DNA from: Flagellimonas okinawensis
GTDB lineage: Bacteria > Bacteroidota > Bacteroidia > Flavobacteriales > Flavobacteriaceae
Length of the DNA: 64,000 bases
Assembly (NCBI RefSeq): GCF_029194005.1
Contig: NZ_JARFVA010000002.1
Location: 788,589-852,588 of the forward strand
Direction: 5' to 3'
Shown: positions 45,050 to 53,627 of the stretch, in pieces
Numbering within the stretch: position 1 is the first letter of the stretch
Layout of the letters: every line of letters begins with the position of its first letter
Notes under the pieces: generated by a model
Seen by the model: the letters and a program-made list of their open reading frames with translations, nothing else
What the model was told of the DNA's origin: nothing
Databases searched by the model: none
Program-made: the position numbers and the translations under genes

Positions 45050-45453
45050 ATTTTGATTTCGGGCAAAGGCTTCTTGGTGTTACCATATCCGGCCAAAGAC
45101 AATCGTGGATCGAATAAAAGCCACTTGTCGCAATCGTTGATGGTGATGGAATCAATAGGATGGGGAAGGTCAAGGTTCAGTCATAAATATGATATTCCTT
45201 TCGAGCGTACCGCCCTGTGAAGGGTAGACGTTGAGATTCTCAACAATGAAAAAGCATATACCAAGGCCTCAATGGAATGGAAAGCTCCAAAATATTGGAT
45301 TGTACAAAACGGAAAAAGTAACACCTCGTCAAGGATGCTATCGTGTATTCCACAATTCTTTCGTATTTTGAAAATGTAAACTTGGATTTCGGTTACCCGG
45401 TTAAGGACGGGAATTTCAATGAATTTTTTTTGGGATATGACTACAGAAAATAA
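45050..45453 (+). pseudogene. Decayed DUF6134-like copy
   Basis: Fragments in shifted frames match the intact gene at 43435. At 45230 the frame VEILNNEKAYTKASMEWKAP corresponds to VDVLVNEKPHAEAYTKWNGT, and WIVQNGKSN to RIIKNGKKE. After a frameshift near 45325 the frame VKDAIVYSTILSYFENVNLD matches DKVPYSTILLFFREPAGIE, ending at a TAA at 45451-45453. A weaker match (KYFDFGQRLLG versus LYFDIYMKDSMVG) starts near 45055, with several stops in between. It is a dead paralogue left of the cardiolipin synthase gene. Confidence 0.7.
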
Positions 45454-45596
45454 ATTGGAAGGGGATGGGGGTTTTATTGCCGTGAAAGCGGTATCCTGAT
45501 AAAAAGGGCGAACAATGGAAGGCCCAAAGAGTCGCGGATGACAGTAGGAAAATAGGCTTTCCTTCGGTGTATGGTGGAAAAAATGCATATGTAGCT

Positions 45597-47021
45597 ATGG
45601 AAGTAGCATTGATTTTATATTTACTTCTTACGATGGCGACGGCCATTAGGCTGTTGGTCTATGGGGCAAGACCGACCAAAACACTGGCATGGCTGCTCGC
45701 CATTTTTGCACTTCCTGTAAGTGGCATTCTTCTGTACCTGGCCTTTGGGCGAAACAGGAAAAAGAACAAATTCTTCAAATTGAAGAAGACCAAGGCCGTT
45801 TCCGAATATTTGGCAAAGGTGGAAACCTACTATGAGAATGCACATATCGAAGCCCCTGTATCTGTCAAGGACCATATCAAATTGGTAAAGGCAATTACCA
45901 AAAGTTCAAGCTCCATACCGCTCATGGGCAATCGGTTGACGCCGTTAAAAGATGGCCCTTTAACATTTGATACTATTTTTGATGCCATTGAAACTGCCGA
46001 AAAATTCATCCATATCCAATATTACATCTTTGAGGAAGGGGAACTGGCAGATAGGTTCCTTTCAATCCTCGAGCGCAAGGCAAGGGAAGGCGTGCAGGTA
46101 CACTTTATATATGATGGGGTGGGAAGCAGGGCCCTATCGAAAAAATACATAGCATCGTTAAAACGGGCCGGAATCAAGGTATATGGGTTTTTGCCGATGC
46201 GTTTGGGCAGTTTACTTTCATCCATCAACTACCGCAATCACAGAAAAATTGTGATTGTTGATGGTCTGATTGCCTTTACAGGAGGAATCAATGTATCGGA
46301 CAAATATATCAAAGGTGACCCGGCTCTGGGAGTTTGGCATGATATGCACCTACAATTGGAAGGGCCCATTGTAAATGGCCTTCAGGCAGTATTTGCGGTA
46401 GATTGGAGCTTTGTGAGCAGTACCGATGACATGTTGACCCCAAAGTATTTGTCGACCCCACCCGATATGGGCAACTCGGTGGCCCAGATCATTGCCAGTG
46501 GACCGGACTCCGATTTTGCCGCAATCCACCATCTCTATTTTTCAATCATCAATATGGCTAAAAAATATGTGTATATAACCAATCCCTATATCATCCCAGG
46601 AGATGCCCTGATGGAAGCATTGCGGGTTGCGGCCCTTGGTGGGGTTGATATCAGGCTGCTGGTGCCCGAAGCTTCGGATAGTGCTGTGGTAAAATGGGGA
46701 GTGCGTTCCTATTTTGAGGACCTGTTGGAGGTAGGAGCCAAGATTTTTCTGTTTCAGGATGGCTTTTTGCACAGTAAGGTCATCGTCTGTGATGACCAGG
46801 TGACCACTATCGGGACCGCAAATTTGGATATTAGGAGTTTTGAACAAAACTACGAGGTGAACGTTCTGGTCTATGAAAGGGAATTTTCGGAAAAGCTGAG
46901 AGATGATTTTTTGGAGGATTGTAAAAAAAGCATTCAAGTCGATTATCAGGAATACCTTAAAAGACCGAAGATGGATCGTTTAAAGGAAGGGATGGCCAAA
47001 GTGTTCAGCCCAGTCCTGTGA
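45597..47021 (+). CDS. cls: Cardiolipin synthase (phospholipase D family)
   Basis: A 474-residue reading from the ATG at 45597. Two N-terminal spans (LILYLLLTMATAIRLLVYG, then LAWLLAIFALPVSGILLYLAFG) are followed by two HKD catalytic motifs, NHRKIVIVDG at about 215 and HSKVIVCDD at about 390, each with the following GTxN or GGxN element (FTGGINVSDKY and TIGTANLDIRS). This is ClsA-type cardiolipin synthase, which condenses phosphatidylglycerol or related lipids in the inner membrane. It ends 18 bases before the second patatin start, so the two are coupled. Confidence 0.93.
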   Translation: MEVALILYLLLTMATAIRLLVYGARPTKTLAWLLAIFALPVSGILLYLAFGRNRKKNKFFKLKKTKAVSEYLAKVETYYENAHIEAPVSVKDHIKLVKAITKSSSSIPLMGNRLTPLKDGPLTFDTIFDAIETAEKFIHIQYYIFEEGELADRFLSILERKAREGVQVHFIYDGVGSRALSKKYIASLKRAGIKVYGFLPMRLGSLLSSINYRNHRKIVIVDGLIAFTGGINVSDKYIKGDPALGVWHDMHLQLEGPIVNGLQAVFAVDWSFVSSTDDMLTPKYLSTPPDMGNSVAQIIASGPDSDFAAIHHLYFSIINMAKKYVYITNPYIIPGDALMEALRVAALGGVDIRLLVPEASDSAVVKWGVRSYFEDLLEVGAKIFLFQDGFLHSKVIVCDDQVTTIGTANLDIRSFEQNYEVNVLVYEREFSEKLRDDFLEDCKKSIQVDYQEYLKRPKMDRLKEGMAKVFSPVL

Positions 47022-47038
47022 CCAATAGAATAGCATAT

Positions 47039-47815
47039 ATGAAAAAAAACATGAACATCGGGTTGGTTTTATCAGGGGGCGGTACCCGTGGAGTAGCACA
47101 TATAGGTGCCATTAAGGCCATGGAGGAACATGGTATATTCCCTACCCATATTTCGGGTACAAGTGCTGGTGCCGTAGTTGGCGCTTTTTATGCAAGTGGG
47201 GTAGAATTGACCCAAATATTGGATTTCTTCAAGACGATTCCCATCTTCCACCCGCAAAAATATGCCAGAGGAAAACCTGGGTTCATCGACACGGAAAAGT
47301 TCTATCCCGATTTCAAAAAGCTGCTCCCAGAGGATAACTTCAGGGCCCTCAAAAAAAAGTTGTTCATAACAGGGACCAATGTCATGGAGGGCACGTTGAA
47401 GATTTTTGACTCCGGCGAGGTCATCCGCCCCATATTGGCCTCGGCATCCTTCCCCGGGGTTTTTACCCCGACCAGGATTGGAATGTCGTATTATGTGGAT
47501 GGTGGTGTATTGAACAATTTTCCCATAGAACCCTTGCGGTTATCCTGTGATAGGATTTTGGGGATATATGTAAACCCCCTGAAAAAAATTGGGACAAAGG
47601 ATTTGAACAGCGCCTATAGCGTACTGGAAAGATCATATAAAATAAAGATGGCGGCAGATTCCATCCAAAAATTCAAGGAGTGTGATCTGGTGGTCCATCC
47701 AGAGGAACTCAGCAAGTATAGCACCTTCAACATGAAAGACTTGGAAGTGATTTTCGATATAGGCTATGCCAAAACAAAAAAAGTGCTCGAAGAATCCGGG
47801 TTTGCCATGGATTGA
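47039..47815 (+). CDS. Patatin-like phospholipase 2
   Basis: A 258-residue patatin starting at the ATG at 47039, with GLVLSGGGTRGVAHIGAIKAM, GTSAG and YVDGGVLNNFP intact. It is very similar to patatin 1 along its length, with shared stretches such as LIRPILASASFP-like and IGVYVNPLKKI-like blocks and the same length, so they arose by duplication. A GTG at 47018 overlaps the cardiolipin synthase stop but gives a less conserved N-terminus. It is the last gene of the rightward run and converges on the ABC1 kinase pseudogene. Confidence 0.92.
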   Translation: MKKNMNIGLVLSGGGTRGVAHIGAIKAMEEHGIFPTHISGTSAGAVVGAFYASGVELTQILDFFKTIPIFHPQKYARGKPGFIDTEKFYPDFKKLLPEDNFRALKKKLFITGTNVMEGTLKIFDSGEVIRPILASASFPGVFTPTRIGMSYYVDGGVLNNFPIEPLRLSCDRILGIYVNPLKKIGTKDLNSAYSVLERSYKIKMAADSIQKFKECDLVVHPEELSKYSTFNMKDLEVIFDIGYAKTKKVLEESGFAMD

Positions 47816-47825
47816 GTCAAACCCA

Positions 47826-47845
47826 GGTCCTTTACGCCCGGGACC
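47826..47845. terminator. Hairpin between convergent patatin 2 and ABC1 genes
   Basis: GGTCC and GGACC (47826-47830 and 47841-47845) can pair across a 10-base loop in the 34-base gap between the two convergent stops. No T-run follows, so it is only a possible bidirectional terminator. Confidence 0.3.
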
Positions 47846-47849
47846 ATGA

Positions 47850-49502
47850 TCAGTGGTTCCTGTTTCGTATCATGGATATCACAATCCCGACTCCCAGCAC
47901 AAAGGAAATCAGAAACCCCACAAACCCCAGCAGTGGAACACCGTATACCTTTGGGGGCATGTCAGCCAATACCAAAATTGAGGAACCGATCGATAGGGCC
48001 GAAATGATCAAGGCCAGCACCAAACGGTCCAACGAAGTCTTTATCTCCATCAGGCCGTCCACTTGGTGGTGTATGATAAGGGCATTTTTCTTTATTTTTT
48101 GGATCAGGTCCATGATTTCCCCGGGCATTTCCGTCCAGGTTTCCGTAATGTTCCTGAAATTTTTGAGCCCTTTAAGGATTCGGTATTTTGGGGAAATCCG
48201 CTTTTGTACGATTTGCGAGGCGTATGGGCGCATAAGCTCAAGAATGTTCAAGTCCGGATCCAGTTTTCTGCCGATACCCTCGATAAGTACGATACCCTTG
48301 ATCAAGAGGTATACATGTTGTGGAAATTCCATTCCATTTTTTCGGAAAATCGCTTTCAGCTTTTTTGTAATAGAAGCTATGTCAAGGCTTTTCAGGGAAG
48401 ATTGATCGATCAACCCGAACATGTCATGGATATCACGTTCCAATTGTCTGTCATTTTCTATGGAATGCTCCAGTGACATCTTCTTGATGGTGGTAATCAG
48501 GGCGGACGCGTTTTTTTGGACAAGGTATTGCGTAAAATCCTCAATTAGTTCCTTGTCCGGGGGGGACATCGTCCCCATGATCCCAAAATCGATAAAGGAT
48601 ATCTGACCGTTATAGGTCACCAGTATGTTGCCCGGATGCGGATCGGCATGGAAATACCCATGTTCGAGAACCTGTTGCATATACAGGTCGTATCCGACAC
48701 GGGCCACCATTTTGGGATCGAAACCCGCTTGGAGCAAATGCCCTACATTCGACACCTTTATACCTTCGATATATTCCAAACATAGGATATTATTGTTGGA
48801 TAACTCCCTATAGGTCTTATGTACATAGATGTCTTCATTTCCCCGAAAATCCCTTGTAAAGCGCTCGACGTTGTCTATTTCCTATAAAAATGAGAGCTCA
48901 CGGTTGATGGACTGTTCAAAGGTCTCGACCATGTTCAAAAGTCCTATCTTCTTTATTTCGTCGTTATGGTTTCCCAACATTCTGGCCAAGTCCTTCATGA
49001 TCAAAAGGTCTGCCGCTATGATTTCTTCTATACCAGTTCTCTTTATTTTCAAGATGACCCATTCGCCGTTCAGCAATTGTGCCTTGAATACCTGGGATAT
49101 GGAGGCCGAGGCAAAAGGGATATTCTCGATGATATGGAAGTAATCGGCAGGGTCTATACCAAGCTCATTGGTAATCTTTTCATGGACATCCAATGGTTCT
49201 TGGGCCACATCGCTCTGAAGTTTTTTTAGCTCGTCTGTCATGGCAATGGGAAGTACATCGTCCCTGTCACTGAAGAGTTGTCCCAATTTAACATAGGCAG
49301 GCCCCAGTTCCTCCACGGCCATTCGGATACGCTCGTAGACTGAACAAGAAAGGATTTTGTCCGATGTTTTGTTTTTCCCAGTCGATTTCAGCGGGACCCA
49401 TTTTCCAATGTTGTACCGGGCCATGGTATCCTCGAAACCGTACTTGGCCAAGATGTTCACCACCTTTACGGTTCTTTTTAGTTTTCTTGAATTTTCCTTC
49501 AT
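47850..49502 (-). pseudogene. ABC1/UbiB-type atypical kinase with in-frame amber stop
   Basis: Read through, the frame is 551 codons, the usual size for this family, but codon 207 is TAG at 48882-48884. The N-terminal part has the KLGQ motif (YVKLGQLFS), the Ala-rich loop FASASISQVFKA and the Lys in VILKIKR. After the TAG the same frame continues EIDNVERFTRDFRGNEDIYV, then HADPHPGN and DFG and two C-terminal spans. Family members are ATP-binding proteins of uncertain substrate linked to quinone or lipid transport. The single nonsense codon makes it a pseudogene unless it is read through or is a sequencing error. Two translated fragments are possible (49502-48882 and 48779-47850). Confidence 0.85.
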
Positions 49503-49613
49503 TTTTTTATCTATAGGTTGGTCTTGGATACTTTTAAGGGATGTGCCGATACAGTATCGTTCGTTCTAATCCTTTTGGCCCGTAGCCCGTCCTATCAGTT
49601 GCCCTGGCTTTAG

Positions 49614-49949
49614 TCACGGTTGAATATTCCATATTCCGATCATAAAAGAAAGCAACATCATGCCCAGAATCGGGGTGATCGGCAAATAGGTTCCGATAAG
49701 GACTCCCGAAATACCGCTGATCGGTTTCCACGCCCATTCCTTCATTTCCCTTCGATTCGAAACGGCAAAATAAGTATCGGTGGCCCTCAAAACAACGAAT
49801 GTTGTGGAAAAAACCGGGACCAAGATTAAATATGTTTCAATGGGGACGATTAAAACATATGGGCCCAAAGCTATGAAAACAATCCCTGCGATAAAGGGGA
49901 GGAGCCTATATCTAACTGTGGGCTCTGAATTTTGAAGTAATGCGGTCAT
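49614..49949 (-). CDS. Half-length DUF308/HdeD-like membrane protein
   Basis: A 111-residue protein with three or four spans (LLPFIAGIVFIALGPYVLIVPIETYLIL, then GISGVLIGTYLPITPILGMMLLSFMIGIW). The pattern of span, short loop with WAWKPISG and repeat span is that of HdeD/DUF308, but the family has about 190-200 residues and six spans, as in the copy at 61906. It stops right after the fourth span, so it may be truncated or a natural half unit. It lies upstream of the ABC1 kinase pseudogene, same direction, with a 111-base gap. Confidence 0.65.
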   Translation of the reverse strand: MTALLQNSEPTVRYRLLPFIAGIVFIALGPYVLIVPIETYLILVPVFSTTFVVLRATDTYFAVSNRREMKEWAWKPISGISGVLIGTYLPITPILGMMLLSFMIGIWNIQP

Positions 49950-50466
49950 GTTCTGTTTGATTTTTAAAGAACTCCTCGAGGTTTACCTCTGGGCAGTTTA
50001 TTTATAAAAGTGGTTTCATCTTTTTTACAAGTTCGCTAAAAAATAGCTGTTTTGCACTTTTATTTCATTTTCTTTCTTGGTAGCCCGGTAAGCAGTTTCA
50101 AAAGTCTTCGGCCGAATAAAGAATAATCGATTTTCGATTCGATCCAGAAAGTCGGAATGGATTTATTATCCTGTCCATAAATCCGTTCAAAATATGTGTC
50201 ACAAAGGCCACGTGGCCATGACGAGTGGCGTTACGGGATCGCTTGCATTGGCTTACGAAAGCCATTAGGTGCAATTGTTGGGGGGTATACCCCTGCTTTG
50301 GGTGGTCACAATGATGCCTTTTTATGGTCGATCCCTGAATAATATAGCGAATAAGCAGCCGTGTCGTAGGACTGTTGGGAAATAAAAGGCACGGCTGCAG
50401 GCAGTTCCCCGGCAGAATGATAATGTCCGCAATGGTATTTCTGCTTGAAGAACAGTTCTAGTATGG
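49950..50466. other. Structured intergenic region before the SDR gene
   Basis: No gene was recognised in these 517 bases. Within 200 bases there are four inverted repeats: GGCCACGTGGCC (50206-50217), TGGCTT/AAGCCA around a 4-base loop (50249-50264), GGGGTATACCCC (50283-50294) and GCAGCCGTG/CACGGCTGC with a 26-base loop (50355-50363 and 50390-50398). None is followed by a T-run on the plus strand. Such density is unusual for this window and could be a structured RNA or protein sites. Confidence 0.45.
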
Positions 50467-50480
50467 GTGACTTATGTCAC
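50467..50480. promoter_or_regulatory. Crp-like inverted repeat
   Basis: GTGAC-TTAT-GTCAC has perfect 5-base arms and resembles the TGAC/GTCA half sites of Crp/Fnr proteins. It lies 57 bases before the SDR ATG. Whether the Crp-type protein at 1349 binds it is not known. Confidence 0.35.
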
Positions 50481-50499
50481 TTTATAAAACATCTTTATC

Positions 50500-50520
50500 A
50501 AGTAACTTTAGGAAAGTAAC
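50500..50520. promoter_or_regulatory. Direct AAGTAAC repeats before the SDR gene
   Basis: AAGTAAC occurs at 50500-50506 and 50514-50520, start to start 14 bases, and 17-37 bases before the SDR ATG. The same heptamer forms the inverted repeat in front of HxlR 2 (27951-27982), so this SDR may belong to an HxlR regulon. Confidence 0.4.
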
Positions 50521-50536
50521 ATTTGAATTAGTAATT

Positions 50537-51286
50537 ATGAAAACATTGGAAAACAAGGTGGCCCTTATTACAGGAGCTGCACAAGGAATAGGTAAAAGTA
50601 TGGCCCTGCTTTTTGCCGAGAACGGGGCAAAATTGGTAATTACCGATTTGAATGCTGAAGCTGGGGAAAATGTGGTAAACGCGATAGAAAACAACGGAGG
50701 TGAAGCTATTTTCGTGAAAGCGGATACGTCAAATCCCGAAGACTCCCGAAAAAGTGTGGATGCGGCTTTGGCAAGATTTGGCAAATTGGATATTGCCGTC
50801 AACAATGCGGGTATTGTTGGTCCCGTACAGTCCATCGAGGAATATGATCTCAATGCATGGAACAAGGTATTGTCGATCAATCTATCTGGCGTATTTTATG
50901 GAATGAAGTATCAAATACCCGCCATGCTCAAAAACGGAAGTGGCTCCATTATTAATATGTCCTCAATTGTAGGAAGTGCCGGTGCAGCAAATTTTTCTGC
51001 GTATGTATCGTCTAAACATGGGGTGATTGGCCTGACCAGAACGGGTGCTTTGGAATATTCCAGTCGAGGAATACGGATAAATGCAGTTGGCCCTGGATAC
51101 ACCGATACTTCCATGATTGATTTTTTAGACAGTGAGCAAAAGGACATAGTCGGTGCTTCGCACCCTATCGGACGTTTGGCAAGGGTTGAGGAAATTGCCG
51201 AATTTGTGCTTTGGTTGGCGAGTGATAAAGCTTCTTTTGCCACTGGAACATACTATCCCATAGACGGTGGTTATTTGGCCCAATAA
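50537..51286 (+). CDS. SDR-family oxidoreductase
   Basis: A 249-residue classical short-chain dehydrogenase from the ATG at 50537: cofactor motif ITGAAQGIGKSMA, NNAGIVG, catalytic Ser in INMSSIVGSAG, and YVSSKHGVIG with Tyr and Lys four apart, then the C-terminal FVLWLASDKASFATGTYYPIDGG. All catalytic residues are intact, unlike the related gene at 22437. The substrate is unknown; alcohols, sugars and ketones are usual. It is a single gene with repeated AAGTAAC sites in its promoter region. Confidence 0.92.
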   Translation: MKTLENKVALITGAAQGIGKSMALLFAENGAKLVITDLNAEAGENVVNAIENNGGEAIFVKADTSNPEDSRKSVDAALARFGKLDIAVNNAGIVGPVQSIEEYDLNAWNKVLSINLSGVFYGMKYQIPAMLKNGSGSIINMSSIVGSAGAANFSAYVSSKHGVIGLTRTGALEYSSRGIRINAVGPGYTDTSMIDFLDSEQKDIVGASHPIGRLARVEEIAEFVLWLASDKASFATGTYYPIDGGYLAQ

Positions 51287-51883
51287 GTGTGTAAGTTAAT
51301 TGGAGGGGGTTGGGCCTTTCTATGGCCTGACCCTCTTTCATTTTATGACAGTAATTGCACATGGCCCTTTCGGAAACAATGGCTATTATCTTCAAGGATT
51401 AACATGCCCTCACGGTTTCAATGGTCTTAAAACTACATTCGGTCATATCGATATTGTGTGTATGATCATCATTCCCATAAATACCCCTTACACCGAAGTG
51501 TTTTGTGTCAATATAACCAAAGGGTAGTCAAAAAATCGGTTGCGCATCTAAAGTCTTCGGGACGTATGGCAGGGCCCTTCAAATTATGTGATGGGCTTTC
51601 ACTGGTTCCTTGGCAAGAGACATCAAGGGAAAGGATCATGCAACCTGTTTCTGACAATGTACATGTCCAAGGCAGTCTTTTTCTTGGGGATATACAAACA
51701 ATGGCGTGGCGTTTTTTGCTTTTGTCAAGATCGTTTGCGAATTGTGGTCTATCCGCATTCCGATCCATGCTCTTAAAAGTCAATATTTTTATTATTCTGT
51801 ACTTTAAAATAGTTTGACAATCAATTACGGCACAATTTTATAGTTCGGGCATTCCCTTGGTTTTTGACGTTTTACTCTACTAG
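51287..51883. other. Intergenic stretch, nothing recognised
   Basis: About 600 bases between the convergent SDR and bestrophin genes. Open frames exist on both strands (for example 51458-51817 plus, 51508-51783 minus) but have no recognisable family, no hydrophobic core pattern and no supported start. The stretch may hold decayed coding sequence. Confidence 0.4.
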
Positions 51884-52918
51884 CTACATCAGGACTCCTT
51901 TTTTTGCCTCAACGGCGGGCGGCAGATTTGTTTCGCCCAACATTTCCCTTAAATCTATTTCAATTACCCTGCAGAGGGACAACATGGGAATATCGTTGGC
52001 CATACTGGAAAATGGGTTTTCAGAATAATCCCCTACCAATTCCATGGCAACGTAGACCCATCCTATTAGAGCTACCACCGGAACTGAAAGCCAAAAGCCA
52101 AGTTGTCCCACATCCATCATTTCAGGAACCATGCTAAAAGGTAAAAAAGCAATGAATATTCCCACGAAATAACGACTCATATTGGCATACTGCCTAGGTA
52201 GCGGGAATTTTTTAATACGTTCGTTCTTGCCTTGCAACCCATATAGCGCGCGCAACACGTTCACCATTTCCATATGGCGGAAGTCATCGATAAGACCATC
52301 GTTCCTTAACTGGGTCAAATCCCTTGACTGCTCGTTGACAATCTGGGTTGCCGTATTCACGGCATTTATCAAACGATCGTGCTCACCAGGCTCCAAAAAT
52401 GTGTTGAGGCTGCTTCGTGTTTCTTCGTCATCAATAAGACCTACTCCAAATTTCCTTTGGTATTCCTTTGCTGCCCTACCAATGTGCCCTGACTGCGCAA
52501 TATGTTCCCAAGAAGTAGCTACCAATAATTGACTGCGGTGAGCATACAGCCAGGCAATATGTCGATAAACAAGTCTTTTTTTAATGTGCTTTAATTCTTG
52601 GTCCGAAACGTCGTCCTTTGTAAACTGATTTGTAACAAAGCCATCGACCATCAAACCCCAGGTGCGACTATCATTGACAATACCGCCCCAAATTTTACGG
52701 GCTTCCCATAACCTGTCATAAGACTGGTTGTTTTTGAAGCCTACGTAAAATGCAACTGCCGTACCGATGACCGATACAGGAATCCAAGGTATTTTGAAAG
52801 TGATCAGGTTAAAATGGTACAAGGTGGCAATACTGCCCATTAATGGGATAAGCCATAGGAAATGGTGCCCTGTCATTTTCATCAAACGTACAAAGCTTAT
52901 GTTCTTGGTTACGATCAT
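51884..52918 (-). CDS. Bestrophin-family ion channel (UPF0187)
   Basis: A 344-residue membrane protein with the bacterial bestrophin landmarks: two N-terminal spans (FLWLIPLMGSIATLYHF, then WIPVSVIGTAVAFYVGFKNNQSYDRLWEARKIWG), a long helical cytoplasmic middle, two more spans (YFVGIFIAFLPFSMVPEM, then FWLSVPVVALIGWVYVAMELVGDY) and the tail ENPFSSMANDIPM. Bacterial homologues are pentameric cation channels. It is a single gene with long non-coding regions on both sides. Confidence 0.92.
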   Translation of the reverse strand: MIVTKNISFVRLMKMTGHHFLWLIPLMGSIATLYHFNLITFKIPWIPVSVIGTAVAFYVGFKNNQSYDRLWEARKIWGGIVNDSRTWGLMVDGFVTNQFTKDDVSDQELKHIKKRLVYRHIAWLYAHRSQLLVATSWEHIAQSGHIGRAAKEYQRKFGVGLIDDEETRSSLNTFLEPGEHDRLINAVNTATQIVNEQSRDLTQLRNDGLIDDFRHMEMVNVLRALYGLQGKNERIKKFPLPRQYANMSRYFVGIFIAFLPFSMVPEMMDVGQLGFWLSVPVVALIGWVYVAMELVGDYSENPFSSMANDIPMLSLCRVIEIDLREMLGETNLPPAVEAKKGVLM

Positions 52919-53627
52919 GGTTTTTAAGCCTTACGGATTTTAACCGTTGGATACAAGTCTCAAGATAGTGTTTTAAGATGGATGTACAATAATAACATGG
53001 GACACCTTCAAATGCAATGGTCAAAAGGTTTCCCTGTCCTTCCATTTAGTGGGAATTTGGAAAAAGATAAGGGATTCACCTCTACAAGTAAGGATTATAA
53101 TTGTACCACTTTGGGAATTTCTGGGGCTACGGGAATTTTGCATGTCTAAAACCATGTGAAAAACCAAGAGCCATAGTTTAATCCTAATGATATATTCTTG
53201 CAGACCATATACAGAAAGTGTAATTGAATTGATTGGTGTCTTACCATTCTTCCTTTTGATATCCGGGGTCGTTTTTTCTCAGGGAGCCAGTTTTCTTTTT
53301 TTTATTTGGAACCACCACTGCAGGGAAAGGAAAATCCAGAATGGGTTCGGGATGGATACCCTCATTAGCAGGTTGGCCATTCCCATGCCCCCAAAGCCGA
53401 AAATGTAGAGAGCTTAAGAAAAGGGATCATGAACGCCAGCGAAAAGGGATTTGTTAAATACTTTGAAGTAAGAAAACATTGACTGGTTAAACATGGCTGA
53501 TTGATTTTTTTTGTTTTTGGATATAGTATTAAAGTAGGGTGGGTCAAGGTCTATGGGGCCTGAAGTTGTAATATTCAAATGATTGAATGACAACGATTTA
53601 TTTGTTTTGATATGCATAGGGCGGTAG
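52919..53627. other. Intergenic stretch, nothing recognised
   Basis: About 710 bases between the bestrophin start and the LLM oxidoreductase stop. The best open frame (53187-53408, plus) has one hydrophobic run but no known family. No clear terminator was found. Confidence 0.4.

Noticed and set aside
48882..48884. Possible reassignment of TAG as a sense codon, also suggested by TAG in the susC remnant
   Set aside because: Several intact genes in the window end in TAG right before the next start, so TAG works as a stop here.
51458..51817. Plus-strand open frame of 119 codons between SDR and bestrophin genes
   Set aside because: Composition is not protein-like and frames on the opposite strand are equally long; treated as non-coding.
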